A DNA stretch of 64,000 bases, from contig NZ_VSMB01000001.1 of assembly GCF_009805705.1 (NCBI RefSeq), positions 186,001 through 250,000 of the forward strand, written 5' to 3'. Under the pieces are notes generated by a model that was given only the letters and a program-made list of their open reading frames with translations, did no database searches and had not been told where the DNA came from. Origin of the DNA: Ruania rhizosphaerae. Lineage in GTDB: Bacteria; Actinomycetota; Actinomycetes; Actinomycetales; Beutenbergiaceae. The translations under genes and the position numbers were made by a program. Of this stretch, positions 7,639 through 15,142 are shown in pieces; position 1 is the first letter of the stretch, and each line of letters begins with the position of its first letter.

Positions 7639-9180
7639 ATGACTCAACCCATCCTCGAGATGCGGGAGATCACCAAGGCCTTTCCCGGCGTCAAGGCGTT
7701 GCAACAGGTCTCCTTGACCGTCGCGGCCGGAGAGATCCACGCCATCTGCGGTGAGAACGGCGCGGGCAAGTCGACCCTGATGAAGGTTCTCTCCGGTGTC
7801 TACCCCCATGGCAGCTACGACGGCGAGATCGTCCTCGACGGCGAATCAGTCGCCTTCGGCTCGATCAACGACAGCGAGGCCCGTGGCATCGTCATCATCC
7901 ACCAGGAGCTCGCGCTGATCCCCCACCTGAGCGTGGCCGAGAACATCTTCCTCGGCAACGAACGGCGTGGGCCACTCGGCCTGGTGGACTGGAACCGTGC
8001 GAACTCCGAGGCAGCGGAACTTCTCGCGCAGGTCGGTCTGCACGAGAATCCGACCACGCCGATCTCGGCCCTCGGCGTCGGGAAGCAGCAGTTGATCGAG
8101 ATCGCCAAAGCGTTGTCGAAGAACGTGCGGATCCTCATCCTCGACGAACCCACCGCCGCACTCAACGACAATGATTCCGAACACCTGCTGCACCTGCTGC
8201 GCACCCTCCAGGAGCGCGGCATCACCTCGATCATCATCTCCCACAAGCTGAACGAGGTGGAGGAGATCGCCGAACGCACCACGATCATCCGGGACGGTCG
8301 CACGATCGAGACGATCGACATGTCTGAAACCGGCGCCACCCAGGAACGCATCATCCGCGGGATGGTCGGCCGCGACCTCTCCCATCGCTTCCCCGAGCGT
8401 GACCACGCCATCGGTGATGAGGTGTTCCGTGTGGAGAACTGGACAGTCCACCACCCCACCCAGACCGGCCGGATCGTCGTCGACGACGCCAGCCTCAGCG
8501 TCCGGGCCGGAGAGGTGGTCGGTATCGCGGGCCTCATGGGTGCCGGACGCACCGAGCTTGCCATGAGCATCTTCGGCCGCTCGTACGGGCGGGACGTCAG
8601 CGGGCAGGCGTACATGCACGGCAGGCCCGTCTCGACGGCGAGCGTCCCCGAGGCGATCCGGCACGGTATCGCGTATGCGACGGAAGATCGCAAGGTGTAC
8701 GGGCTCAACCTGATCCAGGACGTCCGCAAGAACATCTCTGCCGCCGGCCTGCGCCAGTTGTCCTCCCGAGGGTGGGTGAACGGCAATGAGGAACTCGAGG
8801 TGGCTGAGAAGTACCGCGCGGACCTGAACATCAAGGCGCCCAGCGTGCTCTCCGTCGTCGGGCAGCTCTCCGGCGGGAACCAGCAGAAGGTCGTCCTCAG
8901 CAAATGGATCTACACCGATCCGGATGTGCTGATCCTCGACGAACCCACCCGGGGGATCGACGTCGGCGCCAAGTACGAGATCTACACCATCATCAACCGG
9001 ATGGTCGCAGCGGGGAAGGCGGTCATCGTCATCTCCTCCGAGCTGCCCGAACTGCTGGGCATCTGCGACCGCATCTATACCCTCGCCTTCGGCCGGATCA
9101 CCGGTGAGGTACCGATCGCCGAGGCCACCCAGGAGAACCTCATGCACCTGATGACCACGGAGAAGGAGCTGGTCTCATGA
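7639..9180 (+). CDS. mmsA: CUT2 sugar ABC transporter ATPase with two nucleotide-binding domains (MmsA/GguA)
   Basis: 513 residues from ATG 7639, which follows GAGCAGGAG; a longer upstream frame overlaps the previous gene and hairpin and was rejected. NBD1: Walker [10 protein letters not shown] near residue 40, signature-region [15 protein letters not shown], Walker [15 protein letters not shown]2: degenerate Walker [10 protein letters not shown] near 300, [26 protein letters not shown]. This is the RbsA/XylG/GguA architecture. Energises uptake by the permease encoded next, which overlaps by 4 bp (ATGA). Confidence 0.93.
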   Translation: MTQPILEMREITKAFPGVKALQQVSLTVAAGEIHAICGENGAGKSTLMKVLSGVYPHGSYDGEIVLDGESVAFGSINDSEARGIVIIHQELALIPHLSVAENIFLGNERRGPLGLVDWNRANSEAAELLAQVGLHENPTTPISALGVGKQQLIEIAKALSKNVRILILDEPTAALNDNDSEHLLHLLRTLQERGITSIIISHKLNEVEEIAERTTIIRDGRTIETIDMSETGATQERIIRGMVGRDLSHRFPERDHAIGDEVFRVENWTVHHPTQTGRIVVDDASLSVRAGEVVGIAGLMGAGRTELAMSIFGRSYGRDVSGQAYMHGRPVSTASVPEAIRHGIAYATEDRKVYGLNLIQDVRKNISAAGLRQLSSRGWVNGNEELEVAEKYRADLNIKAPSVLSVVGQLSGGNQQKVVLSKWIYTDPDVLILDEPTRGIDVGAKYEIYTIINRMVAAGKAVIVISSELPELLGICDRIYTLAFGRITGEVPIAEATQENLMHLMTTEKELVS

Positions 9181-10355
9181 CCGGGATCGCCAACATCTGG
9201 GAGCTCGCGTCCCGGAACATGCGCCAGAGCGGCATCGTGGTGGCGTTCGTGGCCATCGTCGCGCTGTTCAGCCTACTCAATCCGACGTTCCTCTCCCCCG
9301 GGAACATCACGAACATCGTGTTGCAGTACTCCTACATCCTCATCCTGGCAATCGGGATGGTGATCGTGATCATCGGCGGTCACATCGACCTGTCGGTCGG
9401 GTCGTTGGTGGCACTGACCGGGTCGGTGGCGGCCGTGCTGGTCATCAAAGGTGGACAGCCCTGGTGGGTGGGAGTGATCGCCGCCCTCGTCGTCGGTCTG
9501 CTCGCCGGAGTCTGGCAGGGGTTCTGGGTCGCCTACGTCGGGATTCCCGCTTTCATCGTCACACTCGCCGGGATGCTGCTGTTCCGCGGCTTGACCTGGA
9601 TCGTGCTGGAGAGTATCTCCCTCTCGCCGTTCGGCGGGCCGTACTATCAGATAGCCAACGGGTTCCAGAACGGATTGCTCGGCGGGATGGGATTCGACGT
9701 CTTCACGTTGTTGATCTTCGCGTTCGGCGTCGTCGGATTCGCCGTGCTGCAGTGGCGTTCCCGCCTGGCGAAGCTGCGCTACCAGCAAGCAGTGGAGGCA
9801 CTGCCGTTCTTCGTCGCGAAGATCGTGCTGGTGGCAGCGGTCGTGATGTGGTTCGCCTGGCAGCTGGCGCACAGCCGGGGACTGCCGAACGTACTGATCC
9901 TGCTCGCGATCCTCATCATTGCCTACAGCCTCATCACCCAACGCTCCGTCTTCGGACGGCACGTGTACGCCATCGGTGGCAACCTCCATGCTGCCCAGCT
10001 GTCCGGTGTGAAGGTGAAGAAGGTCAACTTCTGGATCTTCGTCAACATGGGCTTCCTGGCCGCCGTCGCCGGTGTGGTGTACTCAGCCCGGATGAACGGT
10101 GCTCAACCCTCGGCGGGAGAGATGTTCGAACTCGACGCGATCGCCGCATGCTTCATCGGCGGCGCAGCGGTCACCGGCGGTGTCGGCCGCGTCACGGGCG
10201 CGATCGTCGGTGGCCTGATCATGGCCGTGATGAGCAACGGGATGCAGCTGATGGGCGTCGACCAATCGGTACAGCAGGTGGTCAAGGGCCTCGTACTGCT
10301 GTTGGCGGTCGCCTTCGACGTCTACAACAAGAAGCGGGCAAGCACGGCTCGCTGA
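9177..10355 (+). CDS. mmsB: CUT2 sugar ABC transporter permease (MmsB/GguB)
   Basis: 392 residues, about 10 membrane segments. BPD_transp_2-type features: [31 protein letters not shown] near residue 45-75 and [20 protein letters not shown] near 325. The length (about 390, longer than RbsC) and the polar loop near residues 195-215 fit the GguB/MmsB subfamily. It is translationally coupled to mmsA and is followed by a strong terminator hairpin. Confidence 0.93.
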   Translation: MTGIANIWELASRNMRQSGIVVAFVAIVALFSLLNPTFLSPGNITNIVLQYSYILILAIGMVIVIIGGHIDLSVGSLVALTGSVAAVLVIKGGQPWWVGVIAALVVGLLAGVWQGFWVAYVGIPAFIVTLAGMLLFRGLTWIVLESISLSPFGGPYYQIANGFQNGLLGGMGFDVFTLLIFAFGVVGFAVLQWRSRLAKLRYQQAVEALPFFVAKIVLVAAVVMWFAWQLAHSRGLPNVLILLAILIIAYSLITQRSVFGRHVYAIGGNLHAAQLSGVKVKKVNFWIFVNMGFLAAVAGVVYSARMNGAQPSAGEMFELDAIAACFIGGAAVTGGVGRVTGAIVGGLIMAVMSNGMQLMGVDQSVQQVVKGLVLLLAVAFDVYNKKRASTAR

Positions 10356-10386
10356 TGCCGTCCGCCCATCCGCAACGTGCACGGCG

Positions 10387-10420
10387 CCCCGCCGCACCGG
10401 CCACAACCGGTGCGGCGGGG
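10387..10420 (+). terminator. strong rho-independent-like hairpin after mmsB
   Basis: A perfect 14-bp stem (10387-10400 with 10407-10420; CCCCGCCGCACCGG and its complement) with a 6-nt loop CCACAA, 31 bp after the mmsB stop. No T-run, as is common in high-GC actinobacteria. Confidence 0.85.
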
Positions 10421-10437
10421 TGCGCTGTCATCATCGA

Positions 10438-10443
10438 TAGACT
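10438..10443 (+). promoter_or_regulatory. -10 element of a probable leaderless promoter for the ROK gene
   Basis: TAGACT ends 6 nt before the GTG at 10450, and no Shine-Dalgarno sequence is present. The same TANNNT-6-start layout precedes the GntR, LacI, second ROK and DJ-1 genes of this window. Confidence 0.55.
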
Positions 10444-10449
10444 CGCGCC

Positions 10450-11622
10450 GTGAGCCGATGGCCGGCGGGATCGCAATCGGCGCTGCGCGAGGCCAACACT
10501 GCCCTCATCGTGGACGCCGTCAAGCAGTTCGGCGGGCTGACCCAGGTCGAGCTCGCCGATGCCACGGGCCTGTCCGCGGCTACGGTCTCGACCATCGTCA
10601 AGGAGCTCACCCAGACCGGGGTGGTCGATACCCGGCCCACCGCCCGCAGTGGGCGGCGCGCGACCATGGTGACGCTCGCCCGCAGCACCGGGATCGCCGC
10701 GGGGATCGTCGTCGGTCACCGCGGGCTGCAGGTTCTGCTCGGCGACTTCGCCCACGAGGTGCTGGCAGAACGCACCATGCCGCTGCCGCCGGACCACCCG
10801 TTGGACACCGTGCTCGACCGGATCGCGCTCCTCGTGGTCGACATGCTCGAGATTCTCGGGACCGACCTCACCGAACTGGCCGGCCTGGGGGTCGGCCTCC
10901 CCGCACCGGTGGAGGCCTCCACCGGGATGATCTCGGTACGCGGGATCATGCGCGGATGGGACGGTGAGCATGTGGGTAACGTCCTCGCCAAGCGGCTCGG
11001 CCGGCCCGTGCACGTGGAGAACGCTGCGAACCTCGGCGCGCTCGCCGAGGCCACGCTCGGGGCAGCCCGGCCCTACGCCGACAGTCTCTACGTGAGATCC
11101 TCGTTCACTGCGGGTGCGGGCATCATGCTCGGCGGACGCCTGCACCGCGGATATGCCGGTACCGCCGGGGAGATCGGGCACGTGCAGGTCGATCCACTCG
11201 GTCAGATCTGCCGCTGCGGTCGCCGGGGGTGCCTGGACACCGTCGTCGGAGCCGATGCCCTCCTCGCCTCGCTCCAGGTCAGCCACGGGTCGCTGACATT
11301 GCGTGACGTGATCGCCCGGGCGATCGACGGCGATCCGGGGTGTGCACGGGTCGTTGCGGACGCTGGGCGGGCCGTCGGCCTGGTGGTCTCGGGCGTGTGC
11401 CAGACCGTCAACCCACAGATCGTCACCGTCGGCGGGGAGCTGAGCGAGTGCGGAGAGGTCTTCCTGGCCCCGCTGCGTGAGACCCTGCGCGACCACACCC
11501 TGCCCAACCAGGTGGCTCCGATGGAAGTCCAGCCCGCCCTCCTCGGCACCGAGGCCGAGGTGATGGGCGCGCTGGTCCACGCGTTGCAGTCCACCGATGT
11601 GCGAATGCAGAGAGAACGCTGA
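10450..11622 (+). CDS. ROK-family transcriptional repressor
   Basis: 390 residues from GTG 10450. The N-terminal winged HTH (about residues 8-65: ALIVDAVKQFGGLTQVELAD, GLSAATVSTIVKELTQTGVV) is followed by a ROK sugar-kinase-like domain with the zinc motif CRCGRRGCLDT near residue 255 and GEIGH before it. NagC/XylR-type repressors bind DNA until a sugar ligand is present. It sits behind the ChvE-type transporter and overlaps the start of an ABC ATPase gene by 1 bp (TGATG), so it probably controls these genes in response to the transported sugar. Leaderless start is likely. Confidence 0.9.
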   Translation: MSRWPAGSQSALREANTALIVDAVKQFGGLTQVELADATGLSAATVSTIVKELTQTGVVDTRPTARSGRRATMVTLARSTGIAAGIVVGHRGLQVLLGDFAHEVLAERTMPLPPDHPLDTVLDRIALLVVDMLEILGTDLTELAGLGVGLPAPVEASTGMISVRGIMRGWDGEHVGNVLAKRLGRPVHVENAANLGALAEATLGAARPYADSLYVRSSFTAGAGIMLGGRLHRGYAGTAGEIGHVQVDPLGQICRCGRRGCLDTVVGADALLASLQVSHGSLTLRDVIARAIDGDPGCARVVADAGRAVGLVVSGVCQTVNPQIVTVGGELSECGEVFLAPLRETLRDHTLPNQVAPMEVQPALLGTEAEVMGALVHALQSTDVRMQRER

Positions 11623-12401
11623 TGACATCTCCGATCGATACCAGCGACACGACCACCGGGCCGGTGCTCTCCATGCACGGCATCACCAAACGATTCGGCG
11701 CCGTCGAGGCGCTCGTGGATGTGACCTTCGAGGTACGCCCACGGGAGGTGGTTGGACTGATCGGCGACAACGCCGCCGGCAAGTCCACGCTCGCGAAGAT
11801 CATCGCCGGTGCGTTGCAGCCAACTGCCGGCCTGATCGAGATCGACGGTGCCGGCGTCACCATCGGCTCCCCCTCGGCCGCGCATCGGTTAGGGATCGCG
11901 ACGGTGTTCCAAGATCTCGCCCTGTGCGAGAACCTGGACGTGAGTGCGAATCTCTTCCTGGGCCGCGAGCTCAACGCCACCGGATTCCTGCATGAGGGCC
12001 GGATGGCACAGCTCACCCGCTCGGTGCTGCGGGACCTTCGCGCACAGATCCCCTCGATCCACACCCCCTTACACCAGCTCTCCGGCGGTCAACGGCAAGC
12101 GGTGGCGATCGCCCGGACCCTCATCGGCGAGCCCCGCCTCGTCGTCCTCGATGAGCCGACGGCGTCCCTGTCGGTCGCGCAGACGGCCGAAGTCCTGACG
12201 CTCATCGAACGCCTGCGTGATCTCGGGCTCGGCGTGGTCTTCATCAGTCACAACCTCACCGACATCGGGGCCACCTGCGACCGCATCGAGGTGCTCCGGC
12301 ACGGCCGGAACAACGGCAGCTTCGCGGGGTCCTCGGTGCGGCAGGCCGACCTCATTGCCGCGATCACCGGTGCCCCGGGGTACGGGACCGCGCACAGCTG
12401 A
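11622..12401 (+). CDS. orphan single-domain CUT2-type ABC ATPase
   Basis: 259 residues with one complete nucleotide-binding domain: Walker A GDNAAGKST near residue 50, Q-loop region ATVFQDLALCENLDV, signature LSGGQRQ near 150, Walker B RLVVLDEPTASL, H-loop VVFISHN. The CUT2 hallmark LGRE and the C-terminal RHGRNNGSF pattern resemble the single-domain sugar ATPases such as FrcA. It is co-translated with the ROK repressor, but no second permease or binding protein accompanies it, and the neighbouring transporter already has a double ATPase. It may serve a permease elsewhere or have a regulatory role with the ROK protein (inference). Confidence 0.85.
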   Translation: MTSPIDTSDTTTGPVLSMHGITKRFGAVEALVDVTFEVRPREVVGLIGDNAAGKSTLAKIIAGALQPTAGLIEIDGAGVTIGSPSAAHRLGIATVFQDLALCENLDVSANLFLGRELNATGFLHEGRMAQLTRSVLRDLRAQIPSIHTPLHQLSGGQRQAVAIARTLIGEPRLVVLDEPTASLSVAQTAEVLTLIERLRDLGLGVVFISHNLTDIGATCDRIEVLRHGRNNGSFAGSSVRQADLIAAITGAPGYGTAHS

Positions 12402-12477
12402 TCGACCGGACCTCTCGCTGCGGGCTGCGCTCATCATCCAGCCGGTCCCGGGGCGGACCTGTGCGCCCAGGAACCGA

Positions 12478-12530
12478 GAAGGGGCCGAAAGTTGTACACC
12501 CTGGCCGCTCAAGGGTCGAGTATTCGGCCC
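12478..12530 (+). repeat. dispersed palindromic intergenic repeat, copy 2
   Basis: Identical to 5961-5998 over 38 bp (12478-12515). The 3' arm differs but the palindrome is kept: GGGCCGAA pairs with TTCGGCCC, and inner ACCCT pairs with AGGGT. The changes that preserve pairing argue that the fold matters. It lies between convergent genes, 77 bp after the orphan ATPase, so it may also act as a terminator. Confidence 0.75.
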
Positions 12531-12564
12531 GCGGAGCCGGGGCCGGACCACCCAGTCTTCACCC

Positions 12565-13884
12565 TCAGTCGCCGAGGCCCCGGATCGTCTCGAACAGGTC
12601 GACGTCCCCGACCTGGCCGCCCTTGAGCAGCAACTCGAGCCCGTCCACCGCCGGGTCAGCCGCATGCGCGCGCAGTAGCACCACGTTCCCGGTCGGGTTC
12701 GCGGCGATCGAGAGTGACTCCACTCCCAGGAGTGTGGTCACCCGGCTGGAGGTGTCACCCCCGCACACGATCGCCCGCCCGACGCCGGCCCTCACCGCAG
12801 CCTCGACCATCCCCGCCGCAGCGCTCGCCAAGGCGGGCAGCACCTCCTGCGCGGCCAATCCAGAGGTATCGGCGTCGTCGGAGCTCAGCGCGACGCTCTG
12901 CCCGGCCGCGAGCGCCGCGAGTACCCGCTCCCGGAGGCTGTGCTCACTCGCGCTGTGCTCAGCCGTGCTGTGTTCCGCCGTGCTGTGCTCACCACTGCCA
13001 GATCTGCCCACGACCAGCGGTGCGGTCATCCACCCCGCCCGGGCAGCGGCGTCGATCTGCCGTCGCGTCTGCGCCGACCGGCTCCCCGAGACCGCCAGCA
13101 CCGGCCCCCGGGCGGGTGTGGCCATCGGTACCGGGCCCGCCTGCCCCGGCTCGGCCGCAGCCAGTGCGTGGGAGAGCCCTCCGGAGCCGATCGCGAAGCC
13201 CCCCAGATCCAGCAGGGCCTGGCCGAGCAGGCGCAGGTGCTGCTCCCCGAGCGCATCCAGCACCAGACCCGCTACATCGGACTCCCTGATCTGCTGCGTC
13301 ACATCCGCCACGGAGCTGTAGGCCGTGAACGGCAGCGACCCGATACCGAGTTCTGTCTGCCGCCCCAGATGAACGGCCAGGTCGGACTCATCCATCGGCG
13401 TCACCGGATGGCTGGACATCGTCGGCTGCCGGTCAAGCCGATAGACGGTCTCGCCCTCCCGGGCGAAGTGGTGCCCGAACGCGGTGTACCGCCCGAAGTC
13501 GGGCTGGGCGAAGAGCATCGGCACCGGCTGCTCGCCCCGCGCTGTCTGCTGGCCCACCACCGCACGCCCGATCTCCAGCGCCCGGCCCAGGCTCCCCACG
13601 TGCGGCGAAGAATCCGCCGTCGAGCAGGCCTTGTACTGCAGCACCTGCGGGTCCAGGCTCGCCAGCGCCGTCAGCACCGGCCGCACCTCGGCCTCGAGCT
13701 GCTCGGTGGATAGTGACCTGGCAATCCCGGCGACCCCGACGGCGTCGCACCCCTGGGCGGCCGCCCGCAAGGTCTCCCTGTCCGGCAGCCGGGTGAACAA
13801 CCGCCCGGTCCACCCGCGCCGGGCCACCTGCAGCAGCACGTCAACGCTGCCGGTGAAGTCGTCCCCGTAAAACCCCAGCCGCAT
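12565..13884 (-). CDS. DUF1537 four-carbon acid sugar kinase (OiaK/OtnK-like)
   Basis: 439 residues from ATG 13884, 1 nt after the RuBisCO-like stop. The N-terminal substrate domain starts with the family motif FYGDDFTGS (residues 5-13). The C-terminal nucleotide domain has CGGDTSSRVTTLLG, PTGNVVLLRA and the closing LLKGGQVGDVDLFE. Family members phosphorylate sugar acids such as threonate, erythronate, 3-oxo-tetronate and 3-oxo-isoapionate with ATP. The pairing with a RuBisCO-like protein matches OiaK (3-oxo-isoapionate kinase) with OiaX, which argues for a branched 3-oxo acid substrate; specificity itself is inference. Odd feature: four 15-bp tandem units (12939-12998) encode a repeated AEHST-like stretch between the two domains. 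The gene ends 34 bp from repeat copy 2. Confidence 0.85.
   Translation of the reverse strand: MRLGFYGDDFTGSVDVLLQVARRGWTGRLFTRLPDRETLRAAAQGCDAVGVAGIARSLSTEQLEAEVRPVLTALASLDPQVLQYKACSTADSSPHVGSLGRALEIGRAVVGQQTARGEQPVPMLFAQPDFGRYTAFGHHFAREGETVYRLDRQPTMSSHPVTPMDESDLAVHLGRQTELGIGSLPFTAYSSVADVTQQIRESDVAGLVLDALGEQHLRLLGQALLDLGGFAIGSGGLSHALAAAEPGQAGPVPMATPARGPVLAVSGSRSAQTRRQIDAAARAGWMTAPLVVGRSGSGEHSTAEHSTAEHSASEHSLRERVLAALAAGQSVALSSDDADTSGLAAQEVLPALASAAAGMVEAAVRAGVGRAIVCGGDTSSRVTTLLGVESLSIAANPTGNVVLLRAHAADPAVDGLELLLKGGQVGDVDLFETIRGLGD
12939..12998 (-). repeat. 15-bp tandem repeat inside the DUF1537 kinase gene
   Basis: Four imperfect 15-bp units (12939, 12954, 12969, 12984; plus-strand unit like TGTGCTCAGCCGTGC) encode EHS-rich repeats (EHSTA, EHSTA, EHSAS, EHS). 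They fall in the linker between substrate and nucleotide domains, keep the frame, and could vary in number between strains. Confidence 0.75.
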
Positions 13885-13885
13885 G

Positions 13886-15142
13886 CTAGACACGCGCCGG
13901 ACCGAACCGCTCGACCGCCCGCCGCAGGGCTCCGGAGCTACGCAAGGCATCCTCTACGGTCTCACCTGCTGCCGCCGAGGCCCACGCCTGGCGCATGCTG
14001 TCCACACCGCCTCGGACGCCGTCAGGGTGGCCATGAATCCCGCCACCGGCGAGCACGAGCAGGTCCGTGCTGCCCACGGCTTCATAGGTGGCGTGCGCGA
14101 GCCCGCCCCACTGCCCGGAGGAGAGCACAGGAATCGCTGGGGTGGTGCTCAGCAGGGGCTCCTGGACGGCGGAGATCGCCGCCAGCACCTGGGCGTCTGA
14201 CTCGTAGAACTTGTTGGAGATGCCGTTGGTGTGCAGGTGGTCCACACCGCTCATGCGGGCCAGCTTCTGCCACGCCCGGAACGCGATGCCGACCTGCTCG
14301 GAGCGACTGATGGCTCCGAACCCGGCGCGATGGCCGTGGATGGGCAGCTGTGAGCGGCGGCGGATGTAGTCCAGCCCGGCGAGGCCGATGTTCGCGACGC
14401 ACACCATGATGCAGGTGCCGCCGGCCTCGAGGACCAGGTCGTGGTTGCGTTCGAGCTGGTCGATGTCGTCGGTGATGTTGAAGGCGTACATCGGCTTCAC
14501 CCCGGTGCGCTCGGCGTGACGGTTCAGTACCGGCATCACGGCCTTGATGCGCTCGGCCAGCGGCGCGTGCGGGCCGTTGCCCTGCAGCTCGTCGTCCTTG
14601 ATGAAGTCGATCCCGCCCTCGGCGAGGTCACCCACCAGCTCCGCGAGCTCGTCGGGCGTGAGGCCGATACTGGGCTTGACGATGGTCCCGAGCATCGCCC
14701 CCTCGGGGCGCGACATCAGCCGCCGCGTGCCCGCCACACCGAACTGCGGTCCGGGATAGCGGTCAGCGAAGGCATCCGGCAGGTCGATGTCGATCAGCTT
14801 GATCGCCGCGAGCTCCTTGATCTCGAACAAGTTCCCGGCCACGGCTGCCATCAGGTTCGGCAGCGAGGGTCCGAAGTTGCTCAGCGGGAACCGGATCTTC
14901 AGCCGGGCCCGCCGCCGTTCGTCGGTGTCCCCGACCGTCCCGGGCAGGGGCGAGGCACCGGTGAGGGGCAGCTCGTCCAGGCTCTCCACCTGCGCGGCAA
15001 ACTGGGCGCGCACCGAGTCCGATTCACGTTCGACGCGCACGAAGGTGCCGGTGGACTGCTCACCGGCGAGCACTTCGGCGGCCTGTTCCAGCGGCAGGGA
15101 CGTCTCGACGTGGTACGTGGCCACGACATGGTCGGCTCCCAT
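13886..15142 (-). CDS. RuBisCO-like protein (type IV large-subunit homologue), probable 3-oxo acid phosphate decarboxylase (OiaX-like)
   Basis: 418 residues from ATG 15142, which overlaps the GH127 stop by 1 bp (TGATG); GTG at 15148 is an alternative start. RuBisCO large-chain fold: GTIVKPSIGLTPDEL near residue 150, carbamate/metal motif FIKDDE with Lys182-Asp184-Glu185, HRAGFGAI, HLHTNGISNKF (loop-6 region) and VLSSGQWGG. The second Lys of the RuBisCO KPK motif is Ser here (KPS), so CO2-fixing carboxylase activity is not expected. Known RuBisCO-like enzymes of this size include OiaX, which decarboxylates 3-oxo-isoapionate 4-phosphate made by the DUF1537 kinase OiaK. The next gene is exactly such a kinase. 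The unusual partner is the upstream GH127 glycosidase in the same operon. Confidence 0.85.
   Translation of the reverse strand: MGADHVVATYHVETSLPLEQAAEVLAGEQSTGTFVRVERESDSVRAQFAAQVESLDELPLTGASPLPGTVGDTDERRRARLKIRFPLSNFGPSLPNLMAAVAGNLFEIKELAAIKLIDIDLPDAFADRYPGPQFGVAGTRRLMSRPEGAMLGTIVKPSIGLTPDELAELVGDLAEGGIDFIKDDELQGNGPHAPLAERIKAVMPVLNRHAERTGVKPMYAFNITDDIDQLERNHDLVLEAGGTCIMVCVANIGLAGLDYIRRRSQLPIHGHRAGFGAISRSEQVGIAFRAWQKLARMSGVDHLHTNGISNKFYESDAQVLAAISAVQEPLLSTTPAIPVLSSGQWGGLAHATYEAVGSTDLLVLAGGGIHGHPDGVRGGVDSMRQAWASAAAGETVEDALRSSGALRRAVERFGPARV

Noticed and set aside
7846-9147. 433-codon minus-strand frame opposite the mmsA ATPase
   Set aside because: The plus strand has both nucleotide-binding domains. 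The antisense frame shows only Asp/Gly/His-rich low-information sequence.
13886-15142. CO2-fixing RuBisCO
   Set aside because: The second lysine of the KPK motif is Ser, there is no small subunit or phosphoribulokinase nearby, and the gene is paired with a DUF1537 kinase. A RuBisCO-like decarboxylase role fits better.
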